Below, in pieces: positions 27,545 to 36,665 of a stretch of 64,000 nucleotides of DNA. The stretch spans positions 26,752-90,751 of the forward strand of contig CAZLVY010000001.1 in the NCBI GenBank assembly GCA_964563125.1, given 5' to 3'. Each line of letters begins with the position of its first letter. Position 1 is the stretch's first letter. Source of the stretch: UBA1368 sp964563125 (GTDB lineage Bacteria > Bacillota > Syntrophomonadia > Syntrophomonadales > Syntrophomonadaceae). The notes beneath the pieces are model-generated. The model was given only the letters and a program-made list of their open reading frames with translations. It was not told the DNA's origin and searched no databases. Made by a program: the position numbers and the translations under genes.

Positions 27545-28579
27545 CTATTTTACCCAGATGGGATTAGAGAATATCCAGAGACGGTAACTAAATAAATGTT
27601 TATGATAGGCTTCTATTCTGTAGACTCCTTTTTTGGTAATGGGAAAACGATGTGCCCTTCCTCGGCTTTCACCATATATTTGACCATCTTTAATTAACTT
27701 GACCAATGCTTTATAGGGAGTTTTAATTTCGGCATGAAGACTTTTTTGATAGGGTAAATCTTCTCCCATAAGCCACTTCTCTCTTGGACTACGTATGAGA
27801 AATTGAAATCCTTTACTATTTTTAAAATAATCATAACTTATCCAAAATCTCCCCTGTCTAAGTGATTGATAAACTAATTCTTTGTCAGTATTTGTATTAC
27901 CGGAAAGTTTTTTGTCACTAATGATATGAGTATTAATGCATTTGAAACACAAATCATAGGGAGAAATAGTTAAAAGCAGTATCGGTCCCAGTTTTATCTT
28001 AATACCATGAGCGTCTGATCCGCCATAAGCAAATATTTTCAAGTCTTTTTTTTGATAGTTGTCCAGTTTATCCAAGGTTTCTTTATATGGGCCCTTTAGA
28101 GCAGCATGAGGAAAGAAAAGCAGATATATTCCTTTAAATATCCCGGTTATTTCATCCTTATACTGGGATAGAAAATTCCACACTTCGATACCTTGAAAAC
28201 CGTGTACCGACCAGTCATTCCATCTATATGTCTTATAGTTTTCATAAAAAGGTGAGCCTTTCTCATCAGGGTGAGCAATTATTCCTATGCCCTTTTGCAA
28301 ATTAACTTCGTCAATAACTTTTTGAGCTTTACCATTGGCAATAACTTCAGATACATCAAGAGCCAGATAATGATTATCCTCTTCGTTTATTTCCATACCT
28401 ACCAGGAGCATTAGTTGGCCATAGTACCCCTGTTCCGGCAGCCCTACTAAATGAAAATGATCGGTAATAATAATGAAATCAAGGCCTTCTTCTTCAGCTA
28501 TTTGAGCAATCTGCTTAATAGAAGCAAAACCATCTGAATAGGTTGAGTGAAGGTGTATATTACCAACATAGTGATACAT
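27545..28579 (-). CDS. PHP-domain metallophosphoesterase-like protein
   Basis: The N-terminus (NIHLHSTYSDGFASIKQIAQIAEEEGLDFIIITDH) is a classic PHP motif I-II with His/Asp metal ligands; GIIAHPDEKG (about residue 100) and YGGSDAHGIKI (about residue 190) supply further ligands. So a trinuclear-metal phosphoesterase fold is likely. The last ~110 residues form an additional beta-rich domain of unknown role. The substrate is not predictable; PHP proteins include histidinol phosphatases and nucleoside phosphatases. ATG 28579 after AGGAG. It is a single gene flanked by terminators. Confidence 0.85.
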   Translation of the reverse strand: MYHYVGNIHLHSTYSDGFASIKQIAQIAEEEGLDFIIITDHFHLVGLPEQGYYGQLMLLVGMEINEEDNHYLALDVSEVIANGKAQKVIDEVNLQKGIGIIAHPDEKGSPFYENYKTYRWNDWSVHGFQGIEVWNFLSQYKDEITGIFKGIYLLFFPHAALKGPYKETLDKLDNYQKKDLKIFAYGGSDAHGIKIKLGPILLLTISPYDLCFKCINTHIISDKKLSGNTNTDKELVYQSLRQGRFWISYDYFKNSKGFQFLIRSPREKWLMGEDLPYQKSLHAEIKTPYKALVKLIKDGQIYGESRGRAHRFPITKKGVYRIEAYHKHLFSYRLWIFSNPIWVK

Positions 28580-28635
28580 TTAGTTCTCCTAAAATATTAA
28601 TTTTCTTTATTATATTCCTATCATTTAATCCCTAG

Positions 28636-28664
28636 TAAAAAAAATAGCCGGGGTCAACCCCGGC
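28636..28664 (-). terminator. Rho-independent terminator after the envelope cluster
   Basis: Perfect GC-rich 7-bp stem GCCGGGG/CCCCGGC with TCAA/TTGA loop (28647-28664), followed on the minus strand by a run of eight T. It ends the operon 28685-31856. Confidence 0.9.
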
Positions 28665-28684
28665 CATTTTTAAAATATAAAATA

Positions 28685-29398
28685 TTAGCTTACAACTTTG
28701 TAAGTATAACTGAATTCTTTGCCATTATCAAACTGAATGGTCATTACTAGTTCAGCTCCATCTGGTACTACTGCAATAGGTACAGGCAGCAGACCGGCAA
28801 GTTCCTTCTTAATAACGAAGTTTGCAGTTCCATCGCCATTGTCAGTTACTACGTAATGATCTCCTTCTTTAGGATCAAAATTCAAACCAAATGCAGGTGC
28901 TCCAGCAAGAACTTCAGTAACCTTGGTTGCATCACCCCAGGTAATTACAAATGATCCATCAGCAGGAGCATTTTTATTAATTTCACCTGCAACAGGAGCA
29001 ATAGCTGTGTCAGCAACTGGTTCTTCAACTACTGGTTCTTCGACTACTGGTTCTTCAACTACTGGTTCTTCAACTACTGGTTCTTCAACCACTGGTTCTT
29101 CGACTGGGGCAGGAGTGTCACCTAAGATAACGGTTCTGGTGGCATCGTCCCAATCAACTTTAACATCCAGTGCTTCTCCAATGGCTCTAGCTGGTAAATA
29201 AGTACGGCCATTATAAACAATTGGCACCAGGTTGCTGCCATCAGCATCTGTGGGTTGCCAACTTTCTCCGTTAACAACAAATTTGAAGTCAGCAGCCAGA
29301 TTAGCAGTAATAGTCTGAACTGCTGGATTTGCTACTACACCAGCAGTAAAAGCAAACACCATTAGTAACGAGATAACGAGAATAAGTCTTTTTTTCAT
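28685..29398 (-). CDS. Secreted copper-amine-oxidase-N-like domain protein with VEEP repeats
   Basis: The 237-residue protein has a signal peptide (MKKRLILVISLLMVFAFTAGVVANPA), then a copper-amine-oxidase N-terminal-like domain (FKFVVNGESWQPTDADG, VPIVYNGRTYLPARAIGEALDVKVDWD, RTVILG), a common non-enzymatic wall-associated fold in Firmicutes. A stretch of six PVVEE repeats (about residues 98-128) is an acidic spacer, followed by a C-terminal beta-rich domain of about 95 residues (EINKNAPADGSFVITWGDA...). It is the last gene of a three-gene envelope cluster. Function unknown; a structural or binding role outside the cell is plausible. ATG follows AGGAGG. Confidence 0.8.
   Translation of the reverse strand: MKKRLILVISLLMVFAFTAGVVANPAVQTITANLAADFKFVVNGESWQPTDADGSNLVPIVYNGRTYLPARAIGEALDVKVDWDDATRTVILGDTPAPVEEPVVEEPVVEEPVVEEPVVEEPVVEEPVADTAIAPVAGEINKNAPADGSFVITWGDATKVTEVLAGAPAFGLNFDPKEGDHYVVTDNGDGTANFVIKKELAGLLPVPIAVVPDGAELVMTIQFDNGKEFSYTYKVVS
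29014..29105 (-). repeat. Six-copy 15-bp tandem repeat coding for PVVEE
   Basis: Six near-identical 15-bp units (ACTGGTTCTTCAACT-like on the plus strand) encode the acidic VEEP spacer. Units differ only at synonymous positions (CAACT/CGACT/CAACC), so copy number could change by slippage without a frameshift. Confidence 0.9.
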
Positions 29399-29429
29399 TA
29401 GAAAATTTTCCTCCTTTTAAAAATAATAT

Positions 29430-31343
29430 TTATGCATCAACCGGTGTTGAAACATCAAGTTTAGGCGGTCTCCCTACAGCTATGAGCGCAATTAAGGAAA
29501 GACCAATGGCACCAGCACCATATTTCATGGCTGTGTTATCCTGGTTAACTGGTTGGGTCTGGAATACATATGTTAATGTAGTTTCAGAGCCCTCAATTTT
29601 GCCCAGGAAATTGCTAGCCTGGCTGGCATTATCTTTTAATGTTGAAGTGAGTACGGGAATTGATTGGAAGGTCTGTAAGCCAGATGCTATGCCTTCTTTG
29701 GCAGTACCAGCACCTTCGCCGATTTGGCCGGCGCCTTCAGACAACTGGACCACTCCTGGTTTCAATTGTCCATTAATGGCATTTTGCATATAAGTCAGGG
29801 CATAAAGAACGCTTCCCGGACTTCCATTAATCATAATGGGCATTGGTTTTCCGTCAGCTTCTAATGTACCTAAACCAAAAACTATCATAGATAAACCCTG
29901 ATCTGCTTTTCCCAGAGCATCTGACAGTTGTTTGCTTCCCGCTTCTACTTTGGCAACACTGGCGGGATAATTGCCGCCATCACGGAATTCTGCAATATTA
30001 CTGCCCAGATTTTTCAGCTTGGGTTCTATGGAATCAGTAATAATCTTCTGAGCGGGAGTTCCGGCTGTGGCAGCCTTAAGCTGATTAATATCATTATAGA
30101 TGCTGGTTGCAGATGAAGGTTCCTGTCCACTGTCAGTCGTTTTACCCACAGAGGTTTCCATGGTAGTCAGGGTAGCTTTTTGAATCATAAGCCCTGGTAT
30201 CAGTTGTGAATCAACGGTGCTTTTCATAATTTTTATGGCATCCTGAACACCAGGTGTTTTACCGGCAGCATCAGAACCTTTAGCCGAATCATAAGAAGCA
30301 GCATTAAAGCCAGGCGTACTCAATCCAACTCTCATTTTCATAAGGTTAGTATACAGCGAACCTAAACCGCTGTTGATTTGCCCAAGTCCGCCATTGACCG
30401 CATTTAATCCATAAAGCAAAGTAGCATCTTGGCTGGGTGCCCCTATGCCACCCTCAATCTGATCAAAACCACCATACAACTGCTCTAAACTGTTTTGAAC
30501 TGTACCGAGATTGTCAATTGCAGATTGTACAGGTACCACCGACATTACCGCAATATTAAATGAAGGCAGTTCGATGTCAGTAGCATCAGCTTCAAAAACA
30601 GCATACTGTTGAGATGGATATGAGGGAGGAATCAATGGAACCGTCCAACTAACTGTGGTTACTCCTTGAATATTTGCGATAGTTCCTTCCGGTGATTCTT
30701 CCGCTACGCCAGGTGCTTTTATATTGGCAAATTTATCATTATCAAATGCCCAGTCTTTCAAAGCAACTGCGTAAGGAGTAAAGACAATTGATTCTTTACT
30801 TACTTCCTGACCATTAATATCATTAAATTTAAGTACTGTTGATTTACCTGTCAGGTTTTCCATAGTCGTAACTATTTTCAGGTGTCCGCTTTTACCAGCC
30901 AATTCAGATGGTAACATCTTTTTATCATCCAGAAAATATTCCAGATTAATGCTGACCGGTAATTCAATATTTGCTACTTCATCCTCAGCGATTCCAGCCA
31001 AATAATAAACATCACCAAAAGTAGCTCCTCCGGTGATGCTAAAAGGAATCGCAAGGTTATTTTCGTCCTGTTTTATTTTTTCACTGCCATATAAGTTTCT
31101 GACTGAAGCCAGCTTATATTTGCTGCTATCCTGTATTACAAAGTCTCCTTCTCCAAAAACTCTTACATGGTTTAAAACCTGCATACTGCTTATTTTCCCG
31201 TTATCATCCAGTTGCGAAATAACCAGCTCGTTATCAAGGACTTTTTGCGGTGCTGGTCCTTGAGCAGTAGCAACTGGTGCAAATACAAGCATTAAAACTA
31301 CTAACAAAACTATGTAAGATTTAACTTTACTCTTTTTCAACAA
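29430..31343 (-). CDS. Large secreted/membrane-anchored protein of unknown function (YhgE/Pip-like features)
   Basis: 637 residues with an N-terminal signal or anchor (VKSYIVLLVVLMLVFAPVATA), a beta-rich region (about 30-250), a helical region rich in repeated Gly-Leu-Gln-Ile patterns (YGGFDQIEGGIG, NAVNGGLGQINSGLGSLY, GAGQIGEGAGTAKEGIASGLQ) reminiscent of the heptad-like repeats in YhgE/Pip-type proteins, and a C-terminal membrane helix (YGAGAIGLSLIALIAVG). It therefore probably spans the wall side of the membrane with both ends anchored or cleaved. I cannot name a family confidently. Start TTG 31343 follows GGGAGG at 8 bases; it follows DUF1097 by 18 bp. Confidence 0.65.
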   Translation of the reverse strand: MLKKSKVKSYIVLLVVLMLVFAPVATAQGPAPQKVLDNELVISQLDDNGKISSMQVLNHVRVFGEGDFVIQDSSKYKLASVRNLYGSEKIKQDENNLAIPFSITGGATFGDVYYLAGIAEDEVANIELPVSINLEYFLDDKKMLPSELAGKSGHLKIVTTMENLTGKSTVLKFNDINGQEVSKESIVFTPYAVALKDWAFDNDKFANIKAPGVAEESPEGTIANIQGVTTVSWTVPLIPPSYPSQQYAVFEADATDIELPSFNIAVMSVVPVQSAIDNLGTVQNSLEQLYGGFDQIEGGIGAPSQDATLLYGLNAVNGGLGQINSGLGSLYTNLMKMRVGLSTPGFNAASYDSAKGSDAAGKTPGVQDAIKIMKSTVDSQLIPGLMIQKATLTTMETSVGKTTDSGQEPSSATSIYNDINQLKAATAGTPAQKIITDSIEPKLKNLGSNIAEFRDGGNYPASVAKVEAGSKQLSDALGKADQGLSMIVFGLGTLEADGKPMPIMINGSPGSVLYALTYMQNAINGQLKPGVVQLSEGAGQIGEGAGTAKEGIASGLQTFQSIPVLTSTLKDNASQASNFLGKIEGSETTLTYVFQTQPVNQDNTAMKYGAGAIGLSLIALIAVGRPPKLDVSTPVDA

Positions 31344-31361
31344 TCCATTTCCCTCCCTTCA

Positions 31362-31856
31362 CTATCGATTCACTGCCATGGCTGCTTTTATAATAATCAG
31401 GGATAATACCATTCCTACCAGCAATGATACACTAACACCAACCGCAGCTGGTATAGCTTCTGTAGCCAGAGATGCTGCATCACTCATATAGGTTCCATAG
31501 ACGGCGGCAAGGTATCCGGCCCAACCTAAGAACATGGCATCAATACGCATACCTGTAACAGAAAGAAGCACTAGTAAAAACAGTGATATTCCACAGACTA
31601 TTGCCACATACATGACATTGTCAGGTGGTAATGGCATGGTTGCTGCCAGAGCAAGCATTCCAGCAAGTCCTACTACTACACCGATTAACATAGCTATGGC
31701 AGTTTTTAGATAATTCCCAAAAGGACCTATAACTGCAAACATTGCCATTGCTATAGCAGCAATATAAAATGCGCTGGCTCCAATATACTCCTGAAATAGA
31801 ACGAAGACTGCAAAGAAGATACCAACTAATAAACCAAGACCTATAGCTTTTTTCAT
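31362..31856 (-). CDS. DUF1097-like integral membrane protein
   Basis: A hydrophobic protein of 164 residues with five to six predicted helices (GLGLLVGIFFAVFVLF, AIAMLIGVVVGLAGMLALA, ISLFLLVLLSV, VGVSVSLLVGMVLSLIII) and little soluble sequence. The pattern, including MFLGWAGYLAAVYGTYM, resembles DUF1097 small-inner-membrane proteins such as YcdZ; function unknown. ATG 31856 follows AAGGAGGTGA; the longer frame adds 14 residues without a better site. First gene of the envelope cluster. Confidence 0.7.
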   Translation of the reverse strand: MKKAIGLGLLVGIFFAVFVLFQEYIGASAFYIAAIAMAMFAVIGPFGNYLKTAIAMLIGVVVGLAGMLALAATMPLPPDNVMYVAIVCGISLFLLVLLSVTGMRIDAMFLGWAGYLAAVYGTYMSDAASLATEAIPAAVGVSVSLLVGMVLSLIIIKAAMAVNR

Positions 31857-32064
31857 ATATTCACCTCCTTTTATTAGTCTTTCGTCCAATGCAACCAATA
31901 GCCAAATATAATGCTGCTTATGTTCTAAAGAATAATACTTAAAAGTAAATCCTATCTATGATGAAAGAAAGATTGTTGATAAAGTTGTTAAAATGGAATA
32001 TTAAATATATGAAGTTCTATAGCCATAATATAAACTGGCAAATTCAGTATATTTTCAAGTAAAC

Positions 32065-32493
32065 TTAAAGTCTATATAATTGATTCTCATCAAGAAACCT
32101 TATTTCCTTCTTTTTGAAAGCATTCTCAGCTTTTTCGATATCTTCTACTTTGAAGATAACCAGAGCATCTTTTTCGGCAGTACCTAAAAAAGCATATAAG
32201 TATTCAATATTAAGGCTTTCCTCAGCCATTTGTTCCAAAACACTAGCCAATCCACCAGGTGAATCAGGGATCTGAACTGCAATCACCTGGGTTTCACTAA
32301 CGGTAAAACCAGCCTCTTTAAGTATTTTATAAGCCTTTACAGGATCACTGACAATAATCCTGAGAATACCAAAATCAGATGTATCAGCTATTGACAATGC
32401 TCTAATATTAATTTGAGCATCACCAAGAACTCGGGTTACATGCGAGAGACGACCAGCTTTATTTTCAAGAAAAACTGATATTTGCTTAGCCAT
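32065..32493 (-). CDS. Tandem ACT-domain protein
   Basis: 142 residues forming two ACT domains: ISVFLENKAGRLSHVTRVLGDAQINIRAL (1-70) and VIAVQIPDSPGGLASVLEQMAEESLNIEYLY (72-142). ACT domains bind amino acids. Genes of this type often sit next to phenylacetate-CoA ligase genes, as here (paaK ends 42 bp upstream on the same strand), suggesting sensing of an aromatic amino acid or its product; that is inference. Confidence 0.88.
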   Translation of the reverse strand: MAKQISVFLENKAGRLSHVTRVLGDAQINIRALSIADTSDFGILRIIVSDPVKAYKILKEAGFTVSETQVIAVQIPDSPGGLASVLEQMAEESLNIEYLYAFLGTAEKDALVIFKVEDIEKAENAFKKKEIRFLDENQLYRL

Positions 32494-32535
32494 ATAACTG
32501 CCTCCTCATATATTCTTATATGTTTTTATTATTTC

Positions 32536-33837
32536 TTATATACTTCTCTTATCTATTACTCGTTGAGCTTTGCCTTCACTTCTTGCAATTGATTTTGGTT
32601 CAACCAATCTGACTTTTACTGCTATACCCAATGCACTTTCCAATTCTTTTGTTATTAATGCACCTAGCTCTTCTAATTTTCTTACTTCGTCACTGAATAT
32701 TGATTCCGATACTTCCACTTGAACTTCCAAAAAGTCCAGGTTTCCCTTGCGATCTACCACCAGCATGTAGTATGGTGAAACTCCTTTTATTTTCAATAAG
32801 ACACTTTCAACCATGGAAGGAAAGACATTTACTCCCCTGATAATAACCATGTCATCGGAGCGCCCCAGAACTTTTTGCATCCTTACATGCGTCCTGCCAC
32901 ATTCGCACGGGCTAATATCAAGAGTAGTCAAGTCACGTGTGCGATATCTAATCATGGGCAGGGCTTCTTTAGTTAAGGTTGTAATAACTAATTCACCTGG
33001 AGTTCCATAGGGAAGAACCTCTTCGGTTACAGGATCTATTATCTCTGCTAAAAAATGATCTTCAGCTATATGCAGACCAGTTTTGTGATTACATTCAATA
33101 GCTACACCTGGTCCGATTATTTCGCTTAAACCATATATATCATAAGCCTTTATATGCAGAGTATCTTCAATTTTATTCCGCATATCTTCTGACCACGGTT
33201 CAGCACCGAATATACCAGCTTTTAGTTTTAAATCAGCAGGTTTTATGCCCATTTCCTCCATGACTTCAGCCATAAAAAGAGCATAACTGGGAGTACAAGT
33301 CAAAACCGTAGTGCCAAAATCTTGCATCAACATAACCTGACGTTTAGTGTTGCCACCGGAGCTGGGTATTACTGATGCTCCTAATTTTTCTGCTCCATAA
33401 TGTACACCCAGGCCACCCGTAAATAATCCGTAACCATATGAATTCTGAATAACTGAATACCTGTCTGCACCTGCACTGGTCAATGCTCTTGCCATCAGCT
33501 CGGACCATGTATCAAGGTCCTTCCTAGAATATCCAACTACGGTCGGTTTACCAGTAGTTCCTGATGAAGAATGTATTCTTACTACATCACTCATCGGAAC
33601 CGCAAATAAGTTAAACGGATAATTATTGCGTAAATCAAGTTTAGTCGTAAATGGCAGCTTTTTTACATCATCCAGACTGCTTATGTCATCTGGTTTAATT
33701 CCCGCCATATCAAATTTTTCTTTGTAGGCGGGAACAAAAGCATATGCACGGTAAACAGTTTCCTTAAGCCTTCTAAGTTGTAAATCTTCCAACTGTGCAT
33801 GGGGCATACATTCTTTTTCTCTATCCCAATAGTTCAT
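32536..33837 (-). CDS. paaK: Phenylacetate--CoA ligase family enzyme
   Basis: AMP-forming CoA ligase of the PaaK group. Motifs: HSSSGTTGKPTVVGYSRKDLD (P-loop-like, about residue 90), IFGAEPWSEDMRNKIE, YDIYGLSEIIGPGVAIEC, and the hinge YRTRDLTTL. The C-terminal domain has GRSDDMVIIRGVNVFPS. Length 433 is normal. ATG 33837 after GGGAGGT. Likely substrates are phenylacetate or other arylacetates from amino acid fermentation; specificity cannot be read from the sequence. Operon with the ACT gene. Confidence 0.9.
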   Translation of the reverse strand: MNYWDREKECMPHAQLEDLQLRRLKETVYRAYAFVPAYKEKFDMAGIKPDDISSLDDVKKLPFTTKLDLRNNYPFNLFAVPMSDVVRIHSSSGTTGKPTVVGYSRKDLDTWSELMARALTSAGADRYSVIQNSYGYGLFTGGLGVHYGAEKLGASVIPSSGGNTKRQVMLMQDFGTTVLTCTPSYALFMAEVMEEMGIKPADLKLKAGIFGAEPWSEDMRNKIEDTLHIKAYDIYGLSEIIGPGVAIECNHKTGLHIAEDHFLAEIIDPVTEEVLPYGTPGELVITTLTKEALPMIRYRTRDLTTLDISPCECGRTHVRMQKVLGRSDDMVIIRGVNVFPSMVESVLLKIKGVSPYYMLVVDRKGNLDFLEVQVEVSESIFSDEVRKLEELGALITKELESALGIAVKVRLVEPKSIARSEGKAQRVIDKRSI

Positions 33838-33905
33838 TAATTCTACCTCCCACATAATTTTTCCTGCATATGTGCAAAATAATTAGTATTAGTAATATCA
33901 GAAAT

Positions 33906-34607
33906 TTAATTAATTATTTTTTGTATTATTAAACTGGCCAGGAGATAACCTGCAATACCCGGCAAAAAGATTATACTGCCAAGACTGCCCGGATTATCAT
34001 CATAAGTTTTTAAGGGCGGCTCAATAGAATATACTACCTCTAGTCCTGTTTCTATTCCATAATTACGCAGTTCCTTCCTTAGCTTTCTGGCCACAGGACA
34101 TACTGTAGTGTCTTTAATATCACCGATTTTCAACATTAAAGGATTGATTCGGTTAGCCATGCCCATTGAACTAACAATAGGGATTCTCTTTTCTAAACAA
34201 GTTTTAATCAAATGAGTTTTATCAGGAATTGAATCAATGGCATCAACTACATAGTCTAATTCTTTATCTAAGATTTGATCACTGGTTAGAGGTTCATATC
34301 GACAGGTAAATTTTCTGATGTGTATATCGGGGCTGATATCTTGCATTCTACTAGCTATTATATCTGTTTTATATCTGCCGATAGTAGAGGTGAGAGCTGG
34401 CAGTTGACGATTCAAATTACTTTTTTCTATACAATCTGGATCAACTAAAGTTATATTGCCAATACCGGAACGGGTCAGGGCTTCTACTGCATGAGACCCT
34501 ACTCCTCCCAATCCTATTACAGCTACTGATGCATCTTTAAGTTTATTTATAGCTATATTACCTGTCAGTAATTGCAGTCGCTGCAGATATTGATCGTCAT
34601 ATCCCAT
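33906..34607 (-). CDS. tcdA: tRNA threonylcarbamoyladenosine dehydratase (TcdA, ThiF/E1-like)
   Basis: ATP-dependent enzyme that cyclises t6A37 in tRNA to ct6A. ThiF-type adenylation motifs: VAVIGLGGVGSHAVEALTRSGIGNITLVD, the NLNRQ motif, and a VDAIDSIPDKTHLI segment; the C-terminal CPVARKLRKELRNYGI stretch matches the TcdA/YgdL subgroup rather than MoeB. 233 residues. The position next to 6S RNA and aspS is conserved in Bacillus (yrvM), which supports the call. ATG after GGAGG. Confidence 0.88.
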   Translation of the reverse strand: MGYDDQYLQRLQLLTGNIAINKLKDASVAVIGLGGVGSHAVEALTRSGIGNITLVDPDCIEKSNLNRQLPALTSTIGRYKTDIIASRMQDISPDIHIRKFTCRYEPLTSDQILDKELDYVVDAIDSIPDKTHLIKTCLEKRIPIVSSMGMANRINPLMLKIGDIKDTTVCPVARKLRKELRNYGIETGLEVVYSIEPPLKTYDDNPGSLGSIIFLPGIAGYLLASLIIQKIIN

Positions 34608-34612
34608 TATTA

Positions 34613-34824
34613 ACCTCCAAAATAAAACCCCACCGAGCCGTGAAACACCGTAGTTTTAACCTGCTCAGCAGGTGGGTGCCCTCCCATATGTTTTATGTGT
34701 CCTTATTTAAAAGGCATACAAGCTTACATACAGAGTTAGGCTCCCTTCGTTTTTGTGTTGGCAAAAACTTAACGGTTATACACGAACACAGCAGGGATAT
34801 TAGCTGTTGTTAATTCATTTTTGT
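34613..34824 (-). ncRNA. ssrS: 6S RNA
   Basis: About 212 nt between aspS and tcdA, the same place as bsrA (6S-1 RNA) in Bacillus subtilis. The transcript has CTGCTGTGTTCGTGTATAAC then TAAGTTTTTG, strongly like the 5' arm of Firmicute 6S RNAs, and GGACACAT in the opposite arm. The 3' end is CCCACC...GGTGGG followed by GTTTTATTTT, a terminator. A near-consensus promoter sits just upstream. Role: binds the housekeeping RNA polymerase holoenzyme and modulates transcription in stationary phase. Exact ends are estimates. Confidence 0.85.
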
Positions 34825-34830
34825 AAATAA

Positions 34831-34859
34831 AATATAGCATAAAATCCCCGACATTTCAA
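34831..34859 (-). promoter_or_regulatory. Sigma-A promoter of 6S RNA
   Basis: Minus-strand -35 TTGAAA (34854-34859), 17-bp spacer, -10 TATATT (34831-34836) preceded by TGC (extended -10). It predicts a start near 34824. Confidence 0.8.
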
Positions 34860-34907
34860 TAAACCATAAGTTGTTATTAATTGCCAAACAAACTATTTAT
34901 TACTCTA

Positions 34908-36665
34908 TTATTCGCGTATTCTCAAAGCCAGTTCTCTTAATTGTTTACTGCTCACCGCAGTAGGTGCATGAGTCATAGGGCAAGATGCACTCTGGGTTTT
35001 AGGGAAAGCAATAACATCACGAATGCTGTTTCTTCCAGTCATTATCATCAACAACCTGTCTATACCAAAGGCAATGCCGCCATGAGGCGGGGTTCCGTAT
35101 TCAAAGGCGTCCAACATATAGCCGAATTTTTCTCTGGTTTGCTCAGGTGTCATCGCCAGCAAGGCGAAGATTTTTTCCTGCAATTCACGTTGATGAATTC
35201 TGATACTGCCGCCGCCAATTTCTGTTCCGTTCAGGATCAGATCATATGCACGTGCTTTTACAGCTGCCGGGTTAGTATCCATCAAAGTTAAATCTGTGCT
35301 GCGTGGTGCTGTAAACATGTGATGTACTGCTACATAGCGTTTTTCCTCGTTATCATATTCAAAGAGCGGGAAATCTACTACCCATGAAAACTTTAGTACC
35401 TCTGGATCGATTAAATTCATTTTCCTGGCTAATTCCAGTCTTATTATTCCTAATACCCGAGCTACTATAGCAGGATCGTCAGCACAGAATAAAAGCAGGT
35501 CACCATTTTCAGCTTTAAGCTCTTTTAGAATTGCTGTCATTTGCTCTTCACTGAAAAATTTGGTAATCGGCGAACGTAATTCATTATCAGCAACAATAAT
35601 CCAGGCCATCCCTTTGGCTCCATTATTAACCGCAATTTTGCCCAGTTCATCAATTTCCTTGCGGGTAAATGAAGCACCCTTTTTAGCGTTTATTGCTCTT
35701 ACTGTCCCACCGGAATTGATGGCACTGGAGAACACCTTAAAATCGACATCCCGTACCAGTTCTGTTAAATCTTCTATTTCCAGACCAAAGCGCAGGTCGG
35801 GCTTATCGGACCCATATCTTTTCATAGCTTCATCATAAGTGATGCGGGGAAAAACCGGGTCTATGTCGCGGTCGATACCTGCTTTAAAAAGAGAGATAAG
35901 CATCTTTTCCACCAGAGCAAAAATATCTTCTTCCTCAATAAAAGACATTTCCATATCCAGCTGAGTAAACTCAGGCTGGCGGTCGGCACGAAGGTCTTCG
36001 TCCCTAAAGCAGCGTGCTATTTGAAAATATTTTTCCATACCGGCCACCATAAGTATTTGCTTAAATATCTGCGGTGACTGAGGTAAAGCATAAAATTCCC
36101 CAGGATGAACCCGGCTGGGGACCAGGTAATCTCTTGCACCTTCCGGCGTACTATTAGTTAATAAAGGTGTTTCAATTTCCATAAAACCATTATTATCTAA
36201 ATAATCCCTGATAGCTTTCACTACCTTATGTCTTAACATTAGGTTTTTCAGCATTTCCGGGCGGCGCAAATCCAGATAACGATGTTTTAATCTCAAATTT
36301 TCATCGACATCTATTCCATCTTCTATATAAAAAGGCGGTGTTTTAGCTGTGCTTAAAACTTCCATTTGATCAATATACACTTCTATCTTGCCGGTTTTTA
36401 AATTGGGATTTACCGTTGCAGGTGTTCTGGCAGCAACTACTCCGGAAACGGAAATAACGTATTCACTTCTAACCTGTTCGGCCAGATGAAATGAACTCTC
36501 GTCTACCTCAGGACTGAATACAATCTGAATAAGTCCGGCGCGATCACGCAAATCAATGAATATTAACCCGCCATGGTCACGGCGCGTATTAATCCATCCA
36601 TTGAGTACTACCCTTTTGCCTACATCATTACTACTTAATTCGGTCGAACTATGAGTTCTTTTCAT
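34908..36665 (-). CDS. aspS: Aspartyl-tRNA synthetase (bacterial type)
   Basis: Class II synthetase, 585 residues: N-terminal OB-fold anticodon domain (VVLNGWINTRRDHGGLIFIDLRD), motif 2 region (FQIARCFRDEDLRADRQPEF), the bacterial GAD insertion (about residues 290-410) and motif 3 (GGIAFGIDRLLM). ATG overlaps the hisS stop by one base (TAATG), so the two are coupled. The 6S RNA follows it. Confidence 0.97.
   Translation of the reverse strand: MKRTHSSTELSSNDVGKRVVLNGWINTRRDHGGLIFIDLRDRAGLIQIVFSPEVDESSFHLAEQVRSEYVISVSGVVAARTPATVNPNLKTGKIEVYIDQMEVLSTAKTPPFYIEDGIDVDENLRLKHRYLDLRRPEMLKNLMLRHKVVKAIRDYLDNNGFMEIETPLLTNSTPEGARDYLVPSRVHPGEFYALPQSPQIFKQILMVAGMEKYFQIARCFRDEDLRADRQPEFTQLDMEMSFIEEEDIFALVEKMLISLFKAGIDRDIDPVFPRITYDEAMKRYGSDKPDLRFGLEIEDLTELVRDVDFKVFSSAINSGGTVRAINAKKGASFTRKEIDELGKIAVNNGAKGMAWIIVADNELRSPITKFFSEEQMTAILKELKAENGDLLLFCADDPAIVARVLGIIRLELARKMNLIDPEVLKFSWVVDFPLFEYDNEEKRYVAVHHMFTAPRSTDLTLMDTNPAAVKARAYDLILNGTEIGGGSIRIHQRELQEKIFALLAMTPEQTREKFGYMLDAFEYGTPPHGGIAFGIDRLLMIMTGRNSIRDVIAFPKTQSASCPMTHAPTAVSSKQLRELALRIRE

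Noticed and set aside
29014..29105. CRISPR-like repeat array
   Set aside because: Units are contiguous 15-mers without spacers and encode an in-frame peptide repeat.
28923..29201. Plus-strand frame with repeated TGSS units
   Set aside because: It is the complement of the VEEP repeat coding region; the minus-strand frame has signal peptide, domain and ribosome site.
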